Assembly: GCA_034190875.2 (NCBI GenBank)
Contig: CM067353.1
Coordinates: 32,057,199 to 32,121,198 of the forward strand
DNA: 64,000 nucleotides
Direction of reading: 5' to 3'
Source of the DNA: Urechis unicinctus
Lineage: Eukaryota > Annelida > Polychaeta > Xenopneusta > Urechidae
In this document: positions 27,701 through 42,596 of the stretch, piece after piece
How positions within the stretch are numbered: position 1 is the first letter of the stretch
How the letters are laid out: the number at the start of each line of letters is the position of its first letter
Notes under the pieces: generated by a model
Told to the model about the DNA's origin: nothing
Databases searched by the model: none
The model's input: the letters and a program-made list of their open reading frames with translations, nothing else
Made by a program: the position numbers and the translations under genes

Positions 27701-30700
27701 AATTGTCACTATGCCCCTCCATGTTTTTGCCATGTCTCTAAAAATGGCGTGCTTTACTCAATGGAATTGAAAAAGGGTAAACCTACTGTAAGCAAAATCG
27801 CGAAGTACATGCTAGACTTATCTGTATACCAATGAAGAAGCATCGACTCTATCTCAAAACAGCCATTGATCATTTCTGGTTGAGAGTGCGCATCAGCATT
27901 TAATCAATAGTGCATTACTAGTCGAATGACAGGTGATAATTGATTAGTGTGCGAACGACGGCGCCCTTGCAGCAGATGACAGCACCTTTCTGTCACTTAT
28001 ATTTAGCGACAATAACTGCATATAAATACGCACAACTCGGAACGTGACAGTGAACTATCAAGTATATGCAATTCATTTGTACTTTATGTTACCAGCGAGT
28101 TGTCCCCTTGGTCTATAAATGAGGTGACCACAGAATTCGCTGGCTGAGTTTGTCAGTACCTAAGTTTGAATTGTGGCCAGGTTACTGTTTCACTTTGAGC
28201 TATGTTTAACCCACAACGCTTAAGTTACAATCGCTGAATAAATAGTGTATCTCAACAAGTGTCAAGGAAATATTCACACAGAGGTCGGGAGGCTAGCAAA
28301 GCGGCCAACTATTAGAGTGTTAACTGACATTTATACCCTATGGTGTATTTATGGTGTATTATCAAGAAGTTACGCACACGTGACGACAACATGAGAGCAG
28401 AATGGACCGAAGGGTTCAAACAAAATCGCCCTCAGTGCTTGAGGCCACTGGCTGACGTATAACCTGCTTCTTTCGCAATGTTTATAATGACGGGAGTACG
28501 TTCAGATCGATAGGACGTCTTCATTAGTTACCAGATGCAGTAGCTTACATATAAGATTCCGAATGAACGTGTTATCGCACGCAGTTGCTAAGACGAAAGA
28601 CAATGGTTCCATAACTCTATCTAGAGGCATCTTATCCCTATATGCATATCAAATAATTTCGTGGTATAATCACTCTCATTAAATAGGCTCAGTACGAATG
28701 AAATCAATAATGTGCTCATATCATTTGACTATGTCTACGCCGAACTTGCAGTTGATCGATGCACTAAGGTTTATTCAGGAGCTTTAATGCTTGTGTGCTT
28801 ATATCTGCCAGGCCTCGTCCAATATTTTTCAAGGGAAACGCACATCTCCTTTATTCAGTTCCCATATGCCATGCAAGAAGTTACAATGACAAACGGAATA
28901 AATTACATTCTCCACGAGGATGATATCATAGATCTTGCTATGATAAGAACGACAAATTCCATGACACCGTGTAGACAACGCCACCTGCTTTTTAGGAAGC
29001 TACTCAGCGCGCATGAACCTGTGAGCTTTTGTTATAAGCGGCAAATTCTGTATGCCGGAAAATCGAAGACCAATCGCTATTTCTGTGTTGCAATTTACTG
29101 CACTAATCTGAGCAATAAAAGGAAGTTGTAACCATTGGTAACAATTGTCAACATTTAACAACTTGTCATAATATGTCAGATGAAAACAAGCACGCTCGTT
29201 TTATGATCTAGCAATGAATATATGCATAAAACGGCTATGATTTCAGTGGGACCGGCGGATGCGTGCTGCTGGTGGAGGTTGTATCGAGTAGTGATGATCT
29301 TATGGTGACGGAAAAGGATTCCCTAGGTAAAGCTGTTATTTATAGCAGAATATGCAATTCATTGTGCCTGATTACACTAGTTGCAGTTTATAGTAATACT
29401 TTGGATGTATGTGAGAATATACGTATTCTCTGTATCATAACACCTTTTTGCAAATAATTGTTTGCTTTTCTTAATTTTTGAATTACATCGACCATGAGCA
29501 CTCAATGTTAAATAAAGTTTCCCGAATTGCAGAAATGCTGTCTCTTCGTTCAGCAATGCACAGTGTTTGCAAAACAAAGGGCATAAGTTAAAATGAGACA
29601 ATTTTCTCTGCTTTGAGCAGTTAACCAACATGCAGTGAATATCTCAGATCACCTCAATCATCAGCATTTATGTATAAAGAAAGGAACTATTTTAGTAAGT
29701 CTGTACTTGTAATAACTATTCACTGACTGCTTGTGATACACTAAGAAATTTATTATGATAAGTGGTTTTTTAACTGGTTGTTATTTTATGTGGCTTGAAC
29801 CCGGCCATGTCAATGCCAACAATGCTTGGTGATGGAACTATGAATTATGTTATTTTTTCCAATTAATAGATGAATCTTTTTCATTGCTCAAACATTAATG
29901 CATTTTTGTGTGGTGACCACAGGCCCATCAACTACATGCATATGATTTGAGGTTACAAGAATCCGGTCAATCACTGTTCATTGCCGTTTTTATTGCTACA
30001 CTAATTGTGGAGAGGACGTAGCATATGATTATATCAAATATCTTTCAGGACAGGACTTGGAAGTAATGGGCTGTCAAATGCTCAAAAAACGTTTTACTTT
30101 GATACCTCGCATTCCTTGAAATATGTTGATAGCAGATACATTAGAACATTAGAAATATTCCATCTGAATTCCAAAGCAATGCTCGAGACAAATGCACCTA
30201 ACTTGGATAAACCATGAATACATGTCTTTAGTTGTCTGACTACGGCTTACTTGTTGGTTGTTGAAGTACGTCTGGGTGACCAATCAATGCTCGGACGGAC
30301 TTATTCATTGTTATTTCAATACAACGCTAATAGATTAACTGTTAGGCTATTTTCTATCAAGTAAACAGAATAAATGTATCGTAATAAACTTCTGTCTTTA
30401 AAGCTGAGCTATAAACACAAATGTAAATAAGCTCACGGATGACAACAAGAATTACTAGTTCGCATTCAGATTTATCGGCCTTATATTGGTGGGACATAGT
30501 GAAAAATAATTCGTAAAATAGTACATAAACCTTAACTCGCCATATGGACATTTGTTTAAAGTTGACTAACTTAATTAGGCTTTTGGTTTCCTTATGATTT
30601 CCGACGAAACAGAAATAAAACAGAAATAAACAGTATTTTGGGTAAACATTAACCACCTTTTGCTATTTTTTGGCCTGGAGTCACATGCTTTTGTTTACAT

Positions 30701-32744
30701 TATTAGCTTCCATGGATCTAAGTGGCGCTCTGCAGGCGAATTTCACAACGCAAACGTCCGAGTCGGGTATCGAAGTATATTAGTATCGTTTGATTATATC
30801 TCATGGAGCGGCGTGCGTGCTTAGAGTTCCATTTAATAAACATCGTGCTGTCTCAATAAGAGCGCATTGCAAAAATCATTGACGAACAGACAAGGGCAGA
30901 TAGATAGATGTTAGATCTCTATTATTCAGAGCCACCCACAGTGAACTGAATGTATATACCCATATATTATCCATGGTGACAGTGTAATAGCAAGGCTTGA
31001 GTTGACGGCCATTAAAAGCACAAATTGCATTTTATGACATCCTCCCGGAGAACAGCTATTCAGAGACCGAGCTGCGGAATCGATATGTGTATAGCTGGCC
31101 AACCTGTTGGTTAATTTATGTGTAGAAGATAAAAGCAACGCAGGGTAAGCATCAGAGCTTGATAGCCATAACGCCAACAGACAGCAGCTACCGAACCATG
31201 GTATAAATGGTAATGCAATCGATCCTATATTAATGTCAAGACGGGCATGTCCACAACTGGTTATTCAAAACAAACGCATCCAAACAAGTTGCAGTCATCC
31301 AATATCAATGGACGCTTAATGTGCTTCATGGAAACAACCACATCAATACAACCTATAATAGAAATATGCCGTTTTTCTGAGCTAAATAAAGAAGACCCTA
31401 TCTGATTGATAACCTGGAATGTTTTACTGAAACTGAGTTCCGTGGATCATCAATGGTGAATATCCGCTACCCCCACCCCTATCCGACCTAGAAATACATC
31501 ATTTTCCGTTGCTTGCCTGATGCGTGAAAAAATCAATGAGTGGGAAATATTATAGATCATGGGGATGTGGAATACATGAACGCATTGATACCAGACGTCT
31601 ACAAAAAGGGTGTAGTAATAACTGTTGGCTCATGGAATCGGTTCTCACGGTCAAATAAACAATGTATTGTGTTGTGCTGCGGCAGCAATTTGAGGTCATG
31701 AACGTCGTAGGTAACTTCTAGGATTAATAATCAGACATAATACACTCAACAAAAACTTCCCTGGGTGAATGGTAGCGAATAGATGTGACCCGAAAACAAC
31801 ATCGGTTATATTCCCAGATCTACGTGTTATAGGAAGCGACTAAAATGAAATGATCACAGAAAGTCGCAATTCATCCAATGCTAACAATTTGCTGTTGAGC
31901 TCAACCAATTGACGGCTGTCTGCATAAAGATAACCGCAAGCAGAAAGCAAATGCCAACAATAATTCTCGACAAAACCACTGAACATTTCCCCTACTAATG
32001 GTTTGTAGCTTTGATCTGACCTGGCCGTCATATATGTAAGTCTTTCCACATCCCATTACTCTGATCAATAGATGTCATCCATGCGTTCCTTGATACCAAC
32101 CCTATTTCAGAGCCTATCGCCAGTACGTGCATTCTTAACGTAAAGGTTAGACCGTGTTGCCTTAGACATGTGATGCCAGGATAATATATCGATCAGCAAG
32201 TGGCATATCACGGTAGCACAATTCTGATCTCGAGGCTGGAACCCTGATCATATGTGACCCATTATCGGGCAATGACACCTATTGTCACTGAATCATATAT
32301 TTGTGAATAAAATAAGCATGTAAGAATGAATTAATTTACGAACGATAATGATAAAGTAATCTGATTGATCATGCGTACTGCAATTATAGATGCACGTGTA
32401 TTAACGACATGATTCGGGGTTCGATTCCCGAACCAGAAAATTTGTAGTTTTCATCTTCCGAGTGAAGCTTTTCAAGCTATTGTGACAAACTAGTTGGCTC
32501 TGACCAATATCGTGTATGCTACCACAAGCATCATTACTAGCGGCAGCTGCAGCAACACTGAACTACCCAAGCATAACTCCTACAATAACCCGTAAATTGA
32601 GACTACACGCAAGCGTTTTGAATATGCGTTGGCCTTCAATATATGGGCGGTCTGTCCTTGCCCCATTTCTCTCCACATAATTAGCATGCGCTCATGTAAA
32701 GGCGTAATAAATACCGCGTAATTTGACACTCCTGGCAGCTGTGA
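24760..32744. repeat. Tandem unit B2, diverged, with a foreign 2.6 kb insert
   Basis: Aligns in order with C and A. 24,800 (GAGATATTTCCATAGTAACA) matches C 36,860; 25,175 (CGCCGGTTACAGAGCGAGCA) matches C 37,265; 26,000-26,180 matches C 38,045-38,225, a part A has lost; 26,262 matches C 38,320; 26,968 matches C 38,925; 28,100-28,440 matches A 8,600-9,000; 31,060-31,350 matches A 9,530-9,790; 32,280-32,744 matches A 11,020-11,542. Where A and C have the ATP5MC pseudogene, B2 has the insert at 28,440-31,050. The YIPF5 exon of A and C is also missing (around 31,990). No gene is seen. Confidence 0.65.
28440..31050. other. Insert unique to unit B2; no recognised gene
   Basis: The match to A stops at about 28,440 (after AAACAAAATCGCCCTCAGTG) and resumes at about 31,060, with 2.6 kb of unrelated AT-rich DNA between. 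The longest frame (28,712-29,131, + strand, 139 codons with the first ATG at 28,787) has no motif I recognise, and I do not call it a gene. No terminal repeats were found at the two edges. Confidence 0.4.
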
Positions 32745-33599
32745 AGACCAACGTGACCAAGACAATAAAGACTAAGAGCAGTTGCGGGTACGACAAACAG
32801 GAAGTCGACTGATCAAATCGTACGGTGCTGTTGAAAGTAAGGAACAGAAGCTCAATTTACCGGGGAAACCAATCCTTTTCGTTGCGGAAAGCTACTGGCA
32901 ATATTATAAAAGCATAATCAAAAAGTTGATCTGTGAATATAAAGTGTACATAAGCCACGCTCCTCATCTAAATGCTTGATAATACAATAATACAACCCAT
33001 CACAATGTAAGGATGTTCAACCCAGTAGCCACAGAGAAGGCGCTGGCTACGAAGGACAAAGTTATGCTTACATATGTTGGAACGAATATTCCCTTATGGT
33101 TGTGCCAGCTCATTGTGGATAATAACTTCCACCCACGGCTAATATTCCCAATACGATAGTGTTGCTGACGCTACAACTTCTACAGTAGATTCGTCAAGAG
33201 GAGGGAAAACAAAGACCACTAGATGACCAAAGGCCACTAACTTTTGTGATACTTCCCAGTACTTCACTGCCGTATGTTACTAATTTAGTTATGTTAAAGG
33301 TCCATAACAATATTCGTAACAAGCGCAAATAAACGAGGCATATGTTACGCATTGTGCCTCAGTATCGTCAGGGAATTCCACAGTGAGAGTATTCACTTTT
33401 GAACAGAAACAGCATTCAATTAGCGCAGTAAAGCTATTGCTTCTATGATGGTATATAATTAGACGACTAAACGGGTTTTAAAACCAGTGACCATCAGTTT
33501 TATGCTGCCCCAGATCATTATTTCTCGATTCATCAATACCCGCAATATTTGAACGGCCATAAATTACCAGACGCAGATCAGGCAAGGTAATTTGATAGT

Positions 33600-33885
33600 T
33601 GCTTGTCATTTCGCCCCAAAGTGATAATGACATTGGCACGTTGGCTGCGATTGCTATCAGTTCCTCGACTAAGTGTAATTCAGGACCGCCATTTACCCCA
33701 TCTACCCTGCATACATATATAGATATGCTCTACAGACTTAATGATATTGGTCATATCCACTCGTCATGCTTAAATAGGTTTAATTCTATATTTTCTCCAT
33801 CTCTCTCATCGTATGGATTTCAATCCGCTAATCCCGTGATATTTCTCACTTATCATGCTTCTTCTTAGCCGCCGCCCTCTGGTGT
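33600..33885. other. Unrelated 0.28 kb segment replacing 1.7 kb of the unit
   Basis: A and C match up to GGTAATTTGATAGTTG (A near 889, C near 33,586) and again from GGTGTAAGCCTACTTAATGT (A 2,599, C 33,881). Between them C has about 280 bases with no match in A or B1, while A has 1.7 kb that B1 also has in part. C therefore lost the original piece and gained this one. Confidence 0.6.
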
Positions 33886-36196
33886 AAGCCTACTTAATGT
33901 GCTTCTATGCCATTAGATTTTATATCATTACAAGGTCTCGTGTTCGGTTGGTACGATACAGGCTGGCGCCTAACTTGACGAAGTGCATTTCCCTTGAAAC
34001 AGAAGAAAGCGACCAATTAAGCATCATATTGCAGGGGATCACCTGAAAAGGCAGTAAAAATATACACATATAGATCAGGTGCGTCGACCTGGTCATCGGC
34101 TGGGATGGGTTATGCGATGTATCATAGTGCCATCAAAAAACGTCCGTCGGCTGAGCCACAGCCACGTCTAGTAGCATAATAAGGTCCACATGTGGCGCAA
34201 TCAGTGCATACTCATCAACGACTTTCCTTTTGAGGTTTATAGTGCAGGCTAGATAGAATATATTCAACAAATCAATATATACTCTGTAAACCAAGGACAC
34301 GGGGATCTCATTAACCGGAAAATATTTGACGACATTTCTGTCTTTCATCAAGTCAAATGTATGGATGCGTCGCATAGCAGTTTACAATGAATAGATTGAT
34401 GAATAAGTGGTGTAGCAGGAACGACTGGTACCAGCGATTTTACACAAGTCGAATGTATCAGCATTGATTTAGTGGTTTTTCGTAGGTAGATTCACACATA
34501 CCTAGTCTGGTAAATAGAAATGATAGCATTGAACCAAACAATCCACAATGAATATATACACAGGTGATACTAGGTTAATGAGGTGCGTCTACCGATTTGT
34601 CATACATGGATGTCGAACTTTTTCATTAATATATAAGGGGTTTGCACGTGAACGCAATCAAATTCCTAAAAGGCTTGGAACTATCATTCTCAAGAACTGG
34701 TGAGACTGTCGGGTTAATATCAATTCCATAATAGACCAACAATGATATGGTAATTACTATTATTCACAGTATTTACTTCTAAGCTACATGTGTGATGCTA
34801 TTTGATCCTTACAGACATCCATTCGTATATTTAGCACCTTGAAATGTACATGGCACTGTATAATCTACAAAATGATTATCCGATCGGCAACATGTGTCAT
34901 ATTGGTTTTCCTAAGCAAGACCGCATTTCTAAGTGGACATGAAACGGCAGGGTCTTTATACGCCAGAGGTCAAGGCAATAATTTGTTTGCGAGCTGTCCA
35001 CTAAAGTTGAGGGTACAGCACTCACTTGTATGTTGCATATTACTTTAGACATGATTAATATCTGCAGCTAATGTAAAAGTATCTTACTGGCCTCCCGTAT
35101 TGTGCGTAGCATTTACACACATCTGTAATGTTCACGCTCGTTCGCAACATGATCATCAGTAACGCATTCAAGATGACGCAAACCTCACAATGATAGCAAC
35201 GCAAGAATGCACCATGGTATTTACATAATAAGGCAATTACATCTGTATTATTATCAACACTTCAGAAGAAGAAAAACACACTTGCATTGAAAGAATCAAT
35301 AAATTTTTAATAAGGTGCACGTCATACGTTGATGCAGCCCAATGTCATGGTAATCATTCACCTCTACAGGCGTCGATTAGTGGCTCTTCAACAACATCAG
35401 CCCGTTGTATTCTTGGCTTTATGTATATTGAGAAATTATAAGGAATCAGAGAATGACAACAAACGCTTGCCAACCTAGCCATTGCAATGTTTAACACGGT
35501 TATAATAAATGTCATGATAGTAACGCATTGTTCCGATTAACCCATCGCTATTGTGACTGGTGCATGTGCAGCAATATAGGCAGTTCACGTAAAAATAGAC
35601 AAATGCTAATCGTCGTAGATGACAGAGATAGTCAACATTGAATGTAGCCGCTAAACACAGCCACAGTGCACGAAACAAACATCTTATCCGATCACTGATG
35701 TCTGAGGCAGTGCATATAACAAGCGACAGCGGATAAGACCGCCACCAAACACTTACTATCGTTAGCCACATTATTACATTAATGGATTACCCATGAAAAG
35801 TTACAGAATTAGTCACCCGCAATAGCGAGACACTCCTAAAAATGCAGAAACAACGCATATGTTCTTCATACATAGCAATGAATGCCAAGCATTGATGGCT
35901 AGCTCTTCTATTAAACGGCTCATATACCGGGTATCTATCTCTCAATGCCTTCCAACTAATGGCCCATGTGAGATATGTGCCACGCACCATGAGTGGTAGC
36001 TAAGATAGATAATTTACGGTTATGTCACTGTAAGTACGTCCCATATTGATACCTTGAGTTATAGGGTTCATCTGCTGTGAAAGGGATATCATGAAAAAGC
36101 AGCTCCAGTTGTGAGTGTGCTGCTATTTATCAACTGCTGTACTGAATATATGCAAAAACATTGAAGCAACAAAGAGTATCGGTCCCCGCCTCCCCC

Positions 36197-36367
<171 letters not shown>

Positions 36368-37308
36368 CACACTTACCCTTGCAATGTTCGTCGCGTGGTA
36401 TGAGCATGATCGTTGTATGATAATCACATAGAGACTCATTCTGCATCAGCAAGCATATAAAACAATGATTTTTATTGACGAAGGTATGCGCTACCTTCTG
36501 CGTTACCCTTGTTCTCATGGTGATACACAACAGCTCCAATCCACTATTGTCAGTCTTGTAGGGTTATGAAATTACAAAACGCATCAGCAGTAATGATATT
36601 TTTGCCATGTACCCCCCGCCCCTGTTGATTGTGTACATGCCTACCACAACATGAACGTATGTACGGTTAACCAAGATGGTGAGCTACCGATGTACTGTTT
36701 TACACACGGTTCAATTCATTTGTAACTCTCATTTTCCAAACTGATTGCACCCGTAATCCTCTGACAGGAATTAATCGGCAATCGAAGGACCTTTTATCTC
36801 CCATGTATTTCCCACAGCAGATCAGGCAGGGCGGTTCAGCTTTTTTGTACCTTTACGAGAGATATTTCCATGGTAACAGCAGAATGGAAAGGCCAGATGT
36901 CGCGAAAAACTGAGTGATTCATATGAGGCTCCTGAGATGACATTCAAATGTCCACAGACCGGTATTTATCACGCTTTGGTGTTTTTGTCACCCTAAAGCG
37001 TCAAAAGCCATTATGTATCATTTCAATCTTCTCATATTTGCATCAGTCTCAGACACGAGGTGACATGGGGACATATGAGGTGTTGCCCTGTGTTGCCGAG
37101 CGAGGAGCAAAGGAATGTCGAAGGAATGAGTATTATCAACCTATTTGACATGTGAACAGTGGAGCAGGATGGCTATGGTTAGTTATTGGGTAAACCAGCG
37201 ATAGCATTTTATGGTTATATCTGGGGGACAATCAGTTGTCCACTGTCGGTTCCAAACGCAATATCGCCAGTTACAAAGCAAGCAAATACGCACACGTATG
37301 TGTATAAA

Positions 37309-37395
37309 TGTATATATATAAATATATGTATATATATATGTAAATATATAAATATATACATATATATATGTATATATATATATATATATATATAA

Positions 37396-37488
<93 letters not shown>

Positions 37489-37534
37489 TATATATATATA
37501 TATATATATATCTATATATATATATATATATATA

Positions 37535-37575
<41 letters not shown>
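37309..37575. repeat. (AT)n microsatellite
   Basis: About 265 bases of TATATA with a few TATC, TACA and TAAA breaks, at the position in unit C matching the (AT)n of unit A. Open frames here are repeat translations. Confidence 0.96.
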
Positions 37576-37578
<3 letters not shown>

Positions 37579-40500
37579 TACATTGGGGTTGTGTGTCTGG
37601 AAGTTTAACAGACAATTGTGGCCGAAAAGAACGGTATGCAACATATTGCGATGACTACGAGTATAAGGAAATCAAAATAACCTAAACAATCGATTCATTC
37701 TATCCAACTTATATTTAGCACATTTTGTTTTAATTTTTCGGCACACATCGGCGAAATAAAAACACTATTATGGGCAAGTTGTTATATGTTCTCAATACGC
37801 ATCGACGGGAGGAAATGAAGTCTGAGGAAATGCACTGGTCTTACCAGCAACTGGTCTAGCTAAAACATGAGACAGAAGACCAACCATGTCACTGCTCTGC
37901 AGAATAGCAGCGTCAGGCAGATTCCGGGGTTAAATAGAAATAACTTCTGCAACAGAACAACACGACATCTTCGTGCATATGATTTTTGGTGATTTGTATC
38001 TCCGAGCTAGATCACATTCCACGACGGTCCTTGATGCTCTTACTTTACATCGTTATATTATACTCCATTGGCTTGCCGAGGGATAAAAACCAACCAAAAG
38101 CAATTAACTGGCGTCATGGTTGATCGTTGTGTTGATCTTCACATCAATAGGTCATCAATCGTGAGCGCACTACCAACCTTGTTATTCGCTGATGGAATGC
38201 CGCCGTGTTTTGTGTGAATAACTGATATGAAAGTCAATTTGACACGGACGAAAAAATAGGAGGATAAATGAGTTATAGCCGTGATAGGTCAAATCTGCAT
38301 TGGGAGGAATTTATCGGAACACGCTAACCTCGAGCAATTCTCGTCTTGCCATGTTCCCAAGGGGAGAGCTGCATATCTTGGCATTTCGCACTTAAATAAA
38401 AGGACCCATTGCCAGCTATTAGTTAAATTGCAATGGTTAGAAATATGTCATATTTTCCACACATATATTTTGCTTTCATTGAATACTATGGAAGAGAGGA
38501 CGAACAAAACAGAATGGTTGATGAAATACCCAGCAGGGGTTGTGCTGACACTCTCGGGTTGAAAAAAGAAGTTGCGAATCAACATGGATCCATCAATATC
38601 TTAAAGGTCACTTACTTCAAGACCTAAATAGTTAGGCAAAGAGCTGATGATTTGCCTGCACAGTTCGACAGTGCGCAAACGAAAACCAGTCAACCCAGAG
38701 CAGGTCCAATCCTTTGGCACCTCACATATTGCCACTGGCACGCGGCTACTCGTAGTCTGCCTGAGGTGTCGCCTCGTTCGAAATTGATTGATAGACAAAT
38801 TATTTGTAATGCCTTCGAGCTAACACATTATTCCACAACCCGACCAAGCGAAGTGATTTGATGGCGGCTGCCGGGTCTCCTGCGGAACAGTCGAGGAAAG
38901 GCATGGTTGACAGGAAGCCTTAGATATAAATGAGCAATTCCGGAATTTTTCTATGGTAATGTTAGCGTAGTAGGTTGCGGACGGACGTTGAAACAGGTGG
39001 TAGTTAGCAGCGGGATTAGATGCATGACATACGACAAACGACGTGGCTAGTTTTGACATCACATGGTCTATAGAGTTCTCACTCCTGATACTCTGCTAAC
39101 GCAACTTAATAAACGCCATGCTAAAATTACATATTAGTTGAGTGACTTATGTGACGGGAGATAGTGTTTATCATAGCATGACGCAATGTCGATGAGTACC
39201 AATGTCAAGCACATTGACTGGAAATGCCAACCATACTAATCACCGACGTCAGTCACAGTAAACGTAACTGCCAACCAAACTTTTCACTGATGTCAGCCGC
39301 AGTATAAACCGGGCTCTCACTAGCCCAAACTTCTCGAGGGTGTCTCGACCTCATGAGTAAAATTCTCAAGAATCCCAGCCAAAAGTCAGGGGTCCACAGT
39401 TATCTCGAAGAGCCATAAAGACAATGTGAACGCAGAGCCAGACGATGCCCCTACGAAGGTCTGTTATGAAGCAAACTAACCTGCGCTGTCATAGCAATTA
39501 CCTGCACATCGCACTTTTTGGAACCTTATGTGTTGCCTATCGCTTAGATACCATAAACAATGATACTACGCTACTGTTGATCTGCCTTTACTTAACAATT
39601 GTAATGAAAAATCGTATGCTTACGTTCAAGTAATTACTATTTTGGGGCGCATCATGACACATCCGGGTGCCTTTTGAGTCCACCAACGTATATAACTGTT
39701 TATCATCTCAGAACAAGGTGATTTATCGGTTTAAGTTCGGTAAAGCTTCCAATACGGCGATTCGTATTTTCCCACATTAGTTGGTACAGCAGCGGTCACC
39801 TACCTCTTGGAATGCTCTGACATTACAGAGACTATTCCCCCGAAAAAGCACGTTATCACACACGACCGCAGGCTATAATCTATCATCCTTGCCTCTGATT
39901 GGTCGGAAATGCGGCAGCTATCAACACTCATGTTAACATACACAACACCACCCCTTTCATTTGTCCATGCTATTGCCTTGTAACTACCACCTCGTCTGAT
40001 GTCGGCTGCGGCAGTGGTTGCGAAAGTGGCATGAACGAAACAGTTCAAGGGCCACGATCGTTAGGCAAGAGATATATCTAGGTCATACAGGTGGCAAAAG
40101 TGGAGGGGTGTAAATAATGATTGGCTATTCACATACGGGTAAACTACATGACAGCAATGCTGTGGACTATTAATAAAATCACATGATACATTGCTGACCT
40201 GGATCCTTATACATAACCCGGCTAGCAAATGAGCGATTCCCTTCAGGATTCGTCCATACTCATGATGACAAGACAGGAAAGGATATTGCTTTTACATGAA
40301 GAATATTGCAATTGTATGACATACACTATATGCATAATGCTATGTGAGTAACAATGGCACAGCCTGACTGCACATTTTACATAATAGCAATACACCCACA
40401 TAATAGATATAGCTAGGTACTGAATATATAGGAAAACAAGGCGACATGGGAACGGCAGCAAATATAATGAGCTTAAAGCTAAGCATAGGAGATCATGAAT

Positions 40501-41044
40501 TATAGCTATAAAATGTTCTAGCAGTTGGTGATTAGCCGTATCCGAAGAAGCTAATATAAACAAAAACATACATTCAGACGTCAGCATGCCACGTCGCGCT
40601 TAAGTCGATACCGGCGACATCGACGGGACGTTGGTAGAATGTTATATAACTTGCAGTCAGGATTAGCAAGAGGAATTATAAAGTAGACAATATGTTTTCG
40701 TCTTATTGTTACTGATACCTTTAACTGTTATTGCAAATGTCTCAGTGTCGTTTTCTCCAGACACCCTAACAACATAGGAGATTAGGTCCTTCAGAAACAA
40801 TAAGGTAAAGGCAAAGTGGCCGATGTTGAGAAAACGGAGGGTGCAATTTAGTTATTCAATTACAACCATTGAGTTGTAATGCCTGCCATTACGTAGACTG
40901 GGTGTTCGTCTTAACGGTTGGACCTGGTTTTATTGCTTCCAAGTCGATCAAAATCATTTGCAACTATAGAAGTTCTGTCACGCTGTCGCACATACGTGCT
41001 GACAATATGGGAGCTGTATTAGCCAAAGGGATTTAACCAAAAGG

Positions 41045-41437
41045 GTCTGGTGCTTTTCGTCACAGAAAGCATGTATTCCTACTCAACATGCCTCATCCCA
41101 GTGATCAGAGTTGTGGCTGCACAGAGCAGTGCTGTAACCGCGTGCAGAGAGGAGGGTCCCCAGCGGACTTGTCTTAGCACATACACGGACCTGCGTGGTC
41201 TCTCAATACTGGCTAGACCAACCCAGAATTACATCATCTCTGTGATGCGACAGTTCCAGACCTCGGCAACTAAGCAGAACATTAACCAGGCAGCCACGTA
41301 CATTGCTGCTGGTGCCGGAGCTGGTATTAGAACGGTGTATTGTTATAGGTTACGCTAGGAACCCATCCATCACGCAGCAGCTTTTCTCATGTGCTATCCT
41401 TGGATTCGCCCTGTCTGAGGCTATGGGACTTTCCTGT
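41045..41437 (+). pseudogene. ATP5MC: ATP synthase F0 subunit c pseudogene, unit C
   Basis: Sister copy of the pseudogene at 9,002. A presequence-like N-terminal part (VIRVVAAQ, then CREEGPQRTCLSTYTDLRG) leads to the processing region [20 protein letters not shown] and a shortened glycine-rich first helix ([11 protein letters not shown]). After a frameshift the loop GYARNPS and the second helix [15 protein letters not shown] follow. The second-helix stretch includes the conserved acidic residue (Glu of LSEAMG) that carries the proton in working subunit c. The first-helix deletion is shared with unit A. The copy ends after MGLSC, where about 120 bp present in A are lost. Confidence 0.88.
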
Positions 41438-42499
41438 CAATTGATAAACGTCAGTCAGTGCCCGAGTTGCTGAATCTCTATGTGTATAGTACGCCAACCT
41501 GTTGATCAGTTGAATGTGACGAAGGAGAAAGAACATAGGGTAAGTAGCAGCTACCGAGCAATGTCATCAAAGGTAATGCAATCGGCCCGCAAATGCTGCA
41601 CAAGACCACAAAGAAGAAACAAACTTCTCTATTGCCATCATATTCCCACTAATGCATTCATCCAACAATAATGGACGCTTAATGCGCTAAATAGAAACAA
41701 CCAATCAATAACAGCTGTCTTGATATGTTGATAAGAATAGAAGCATTCGTTCTATGTGGTTGTACCAGGTCTACACTACCACCCAAAAAAAATATTTAAT
41801 TAATAATCAGATATATTTCACAAAGACTTAATTTGATGAGTAATGGGGTGATTATTCGCTATCTAACAAAACTGCACTCTTTACTGTTGCTTGCATGATT
41901 TATGAGCAAGTGAATGCGTGAGAAATATCATACATGTTGGTGTTCTACAACACAAGCAAGCAATAATATCGTACGTCCACTAAAACATGCTATGACAGCT
42001 GCTGGTTCATATCACCGCTGATATCAGATCTGGCACATCGCAAATATGACCTCTTAAATTAATAATCTGATTTAGTCCATTTAATGATTAATTGAAAATA
42101 TGAGTGGCCTATGAATGACATTTATATTTACAGGCCCGCATGGTTTATGAATCAACTTAAGTTTAGGTAATATCATAGGGTTTTGCAAGATAACAATGCA
42201 ATTTTGGTCGCCCCTAAGCTATCCACAGATACATATGGATCTGATTGTGGCAAGGTTGTGTAGTTTGAATTCCCTCTTATGCGTTTTGTGTTTTGTATAG
42301 TAATGCTTAGAAATGAGTATAGAAAGCTGCAAGAACATTTGTTCGTCTAGTGCCAACAACTGGCAGATAAGCTTCATCAATTGATTGCTATAGACACAAA
42401 GAGTACTGCAAATAGACGGCTGAAAGAAAATACAAGCATTCATGTTTGACAGAAGCAATTTTTAATAATATAACTTATACCATTCCAGAAACGCTTCCC

Positions 42500-42596
42500 T
42501 AGTACACTGAGCACACAGCTCACTGTGGTACCCATCATACTCATCAAGCGGAGAAGGGCGTACGCGTAGATATATCTGAAATGTACCTTTGCCAGT
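42500..42596 (-). pseudogene. YIPF5: Captured YIPF5-like exon remnant, unit C
   Basis: Minus-strand counterpart of the unit A fragment. The splice acceptor CAG (42,597-42,599) is followed by a short degraded start and then YALLRLMSMMGTTVSCVLSVLG in one frame. Compared with A it has lost the FIYGIGVVGC part and the downstream end of the exon. The second deletion joins two similar CCTAG/CCAG words, as expected of a microhomology deletion. Confidence 0.75.

Noticed and set aside
28712..29131. 139-codon frame in the B2 insert
   Set aside because: No domain, no splice context and only an internal ATG at 28,787; length alone is weak evidence in a 64 kb window.
32418..32434. tRNA-like B box and T-arm (GGTTCGATTCCCGAACC)
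   Set aside because: No A box or cloverleaf could be found upstream, and the homologous sites in A (near 11,230) and C (near 43,070) lack the word, so it arose by chance mutation.
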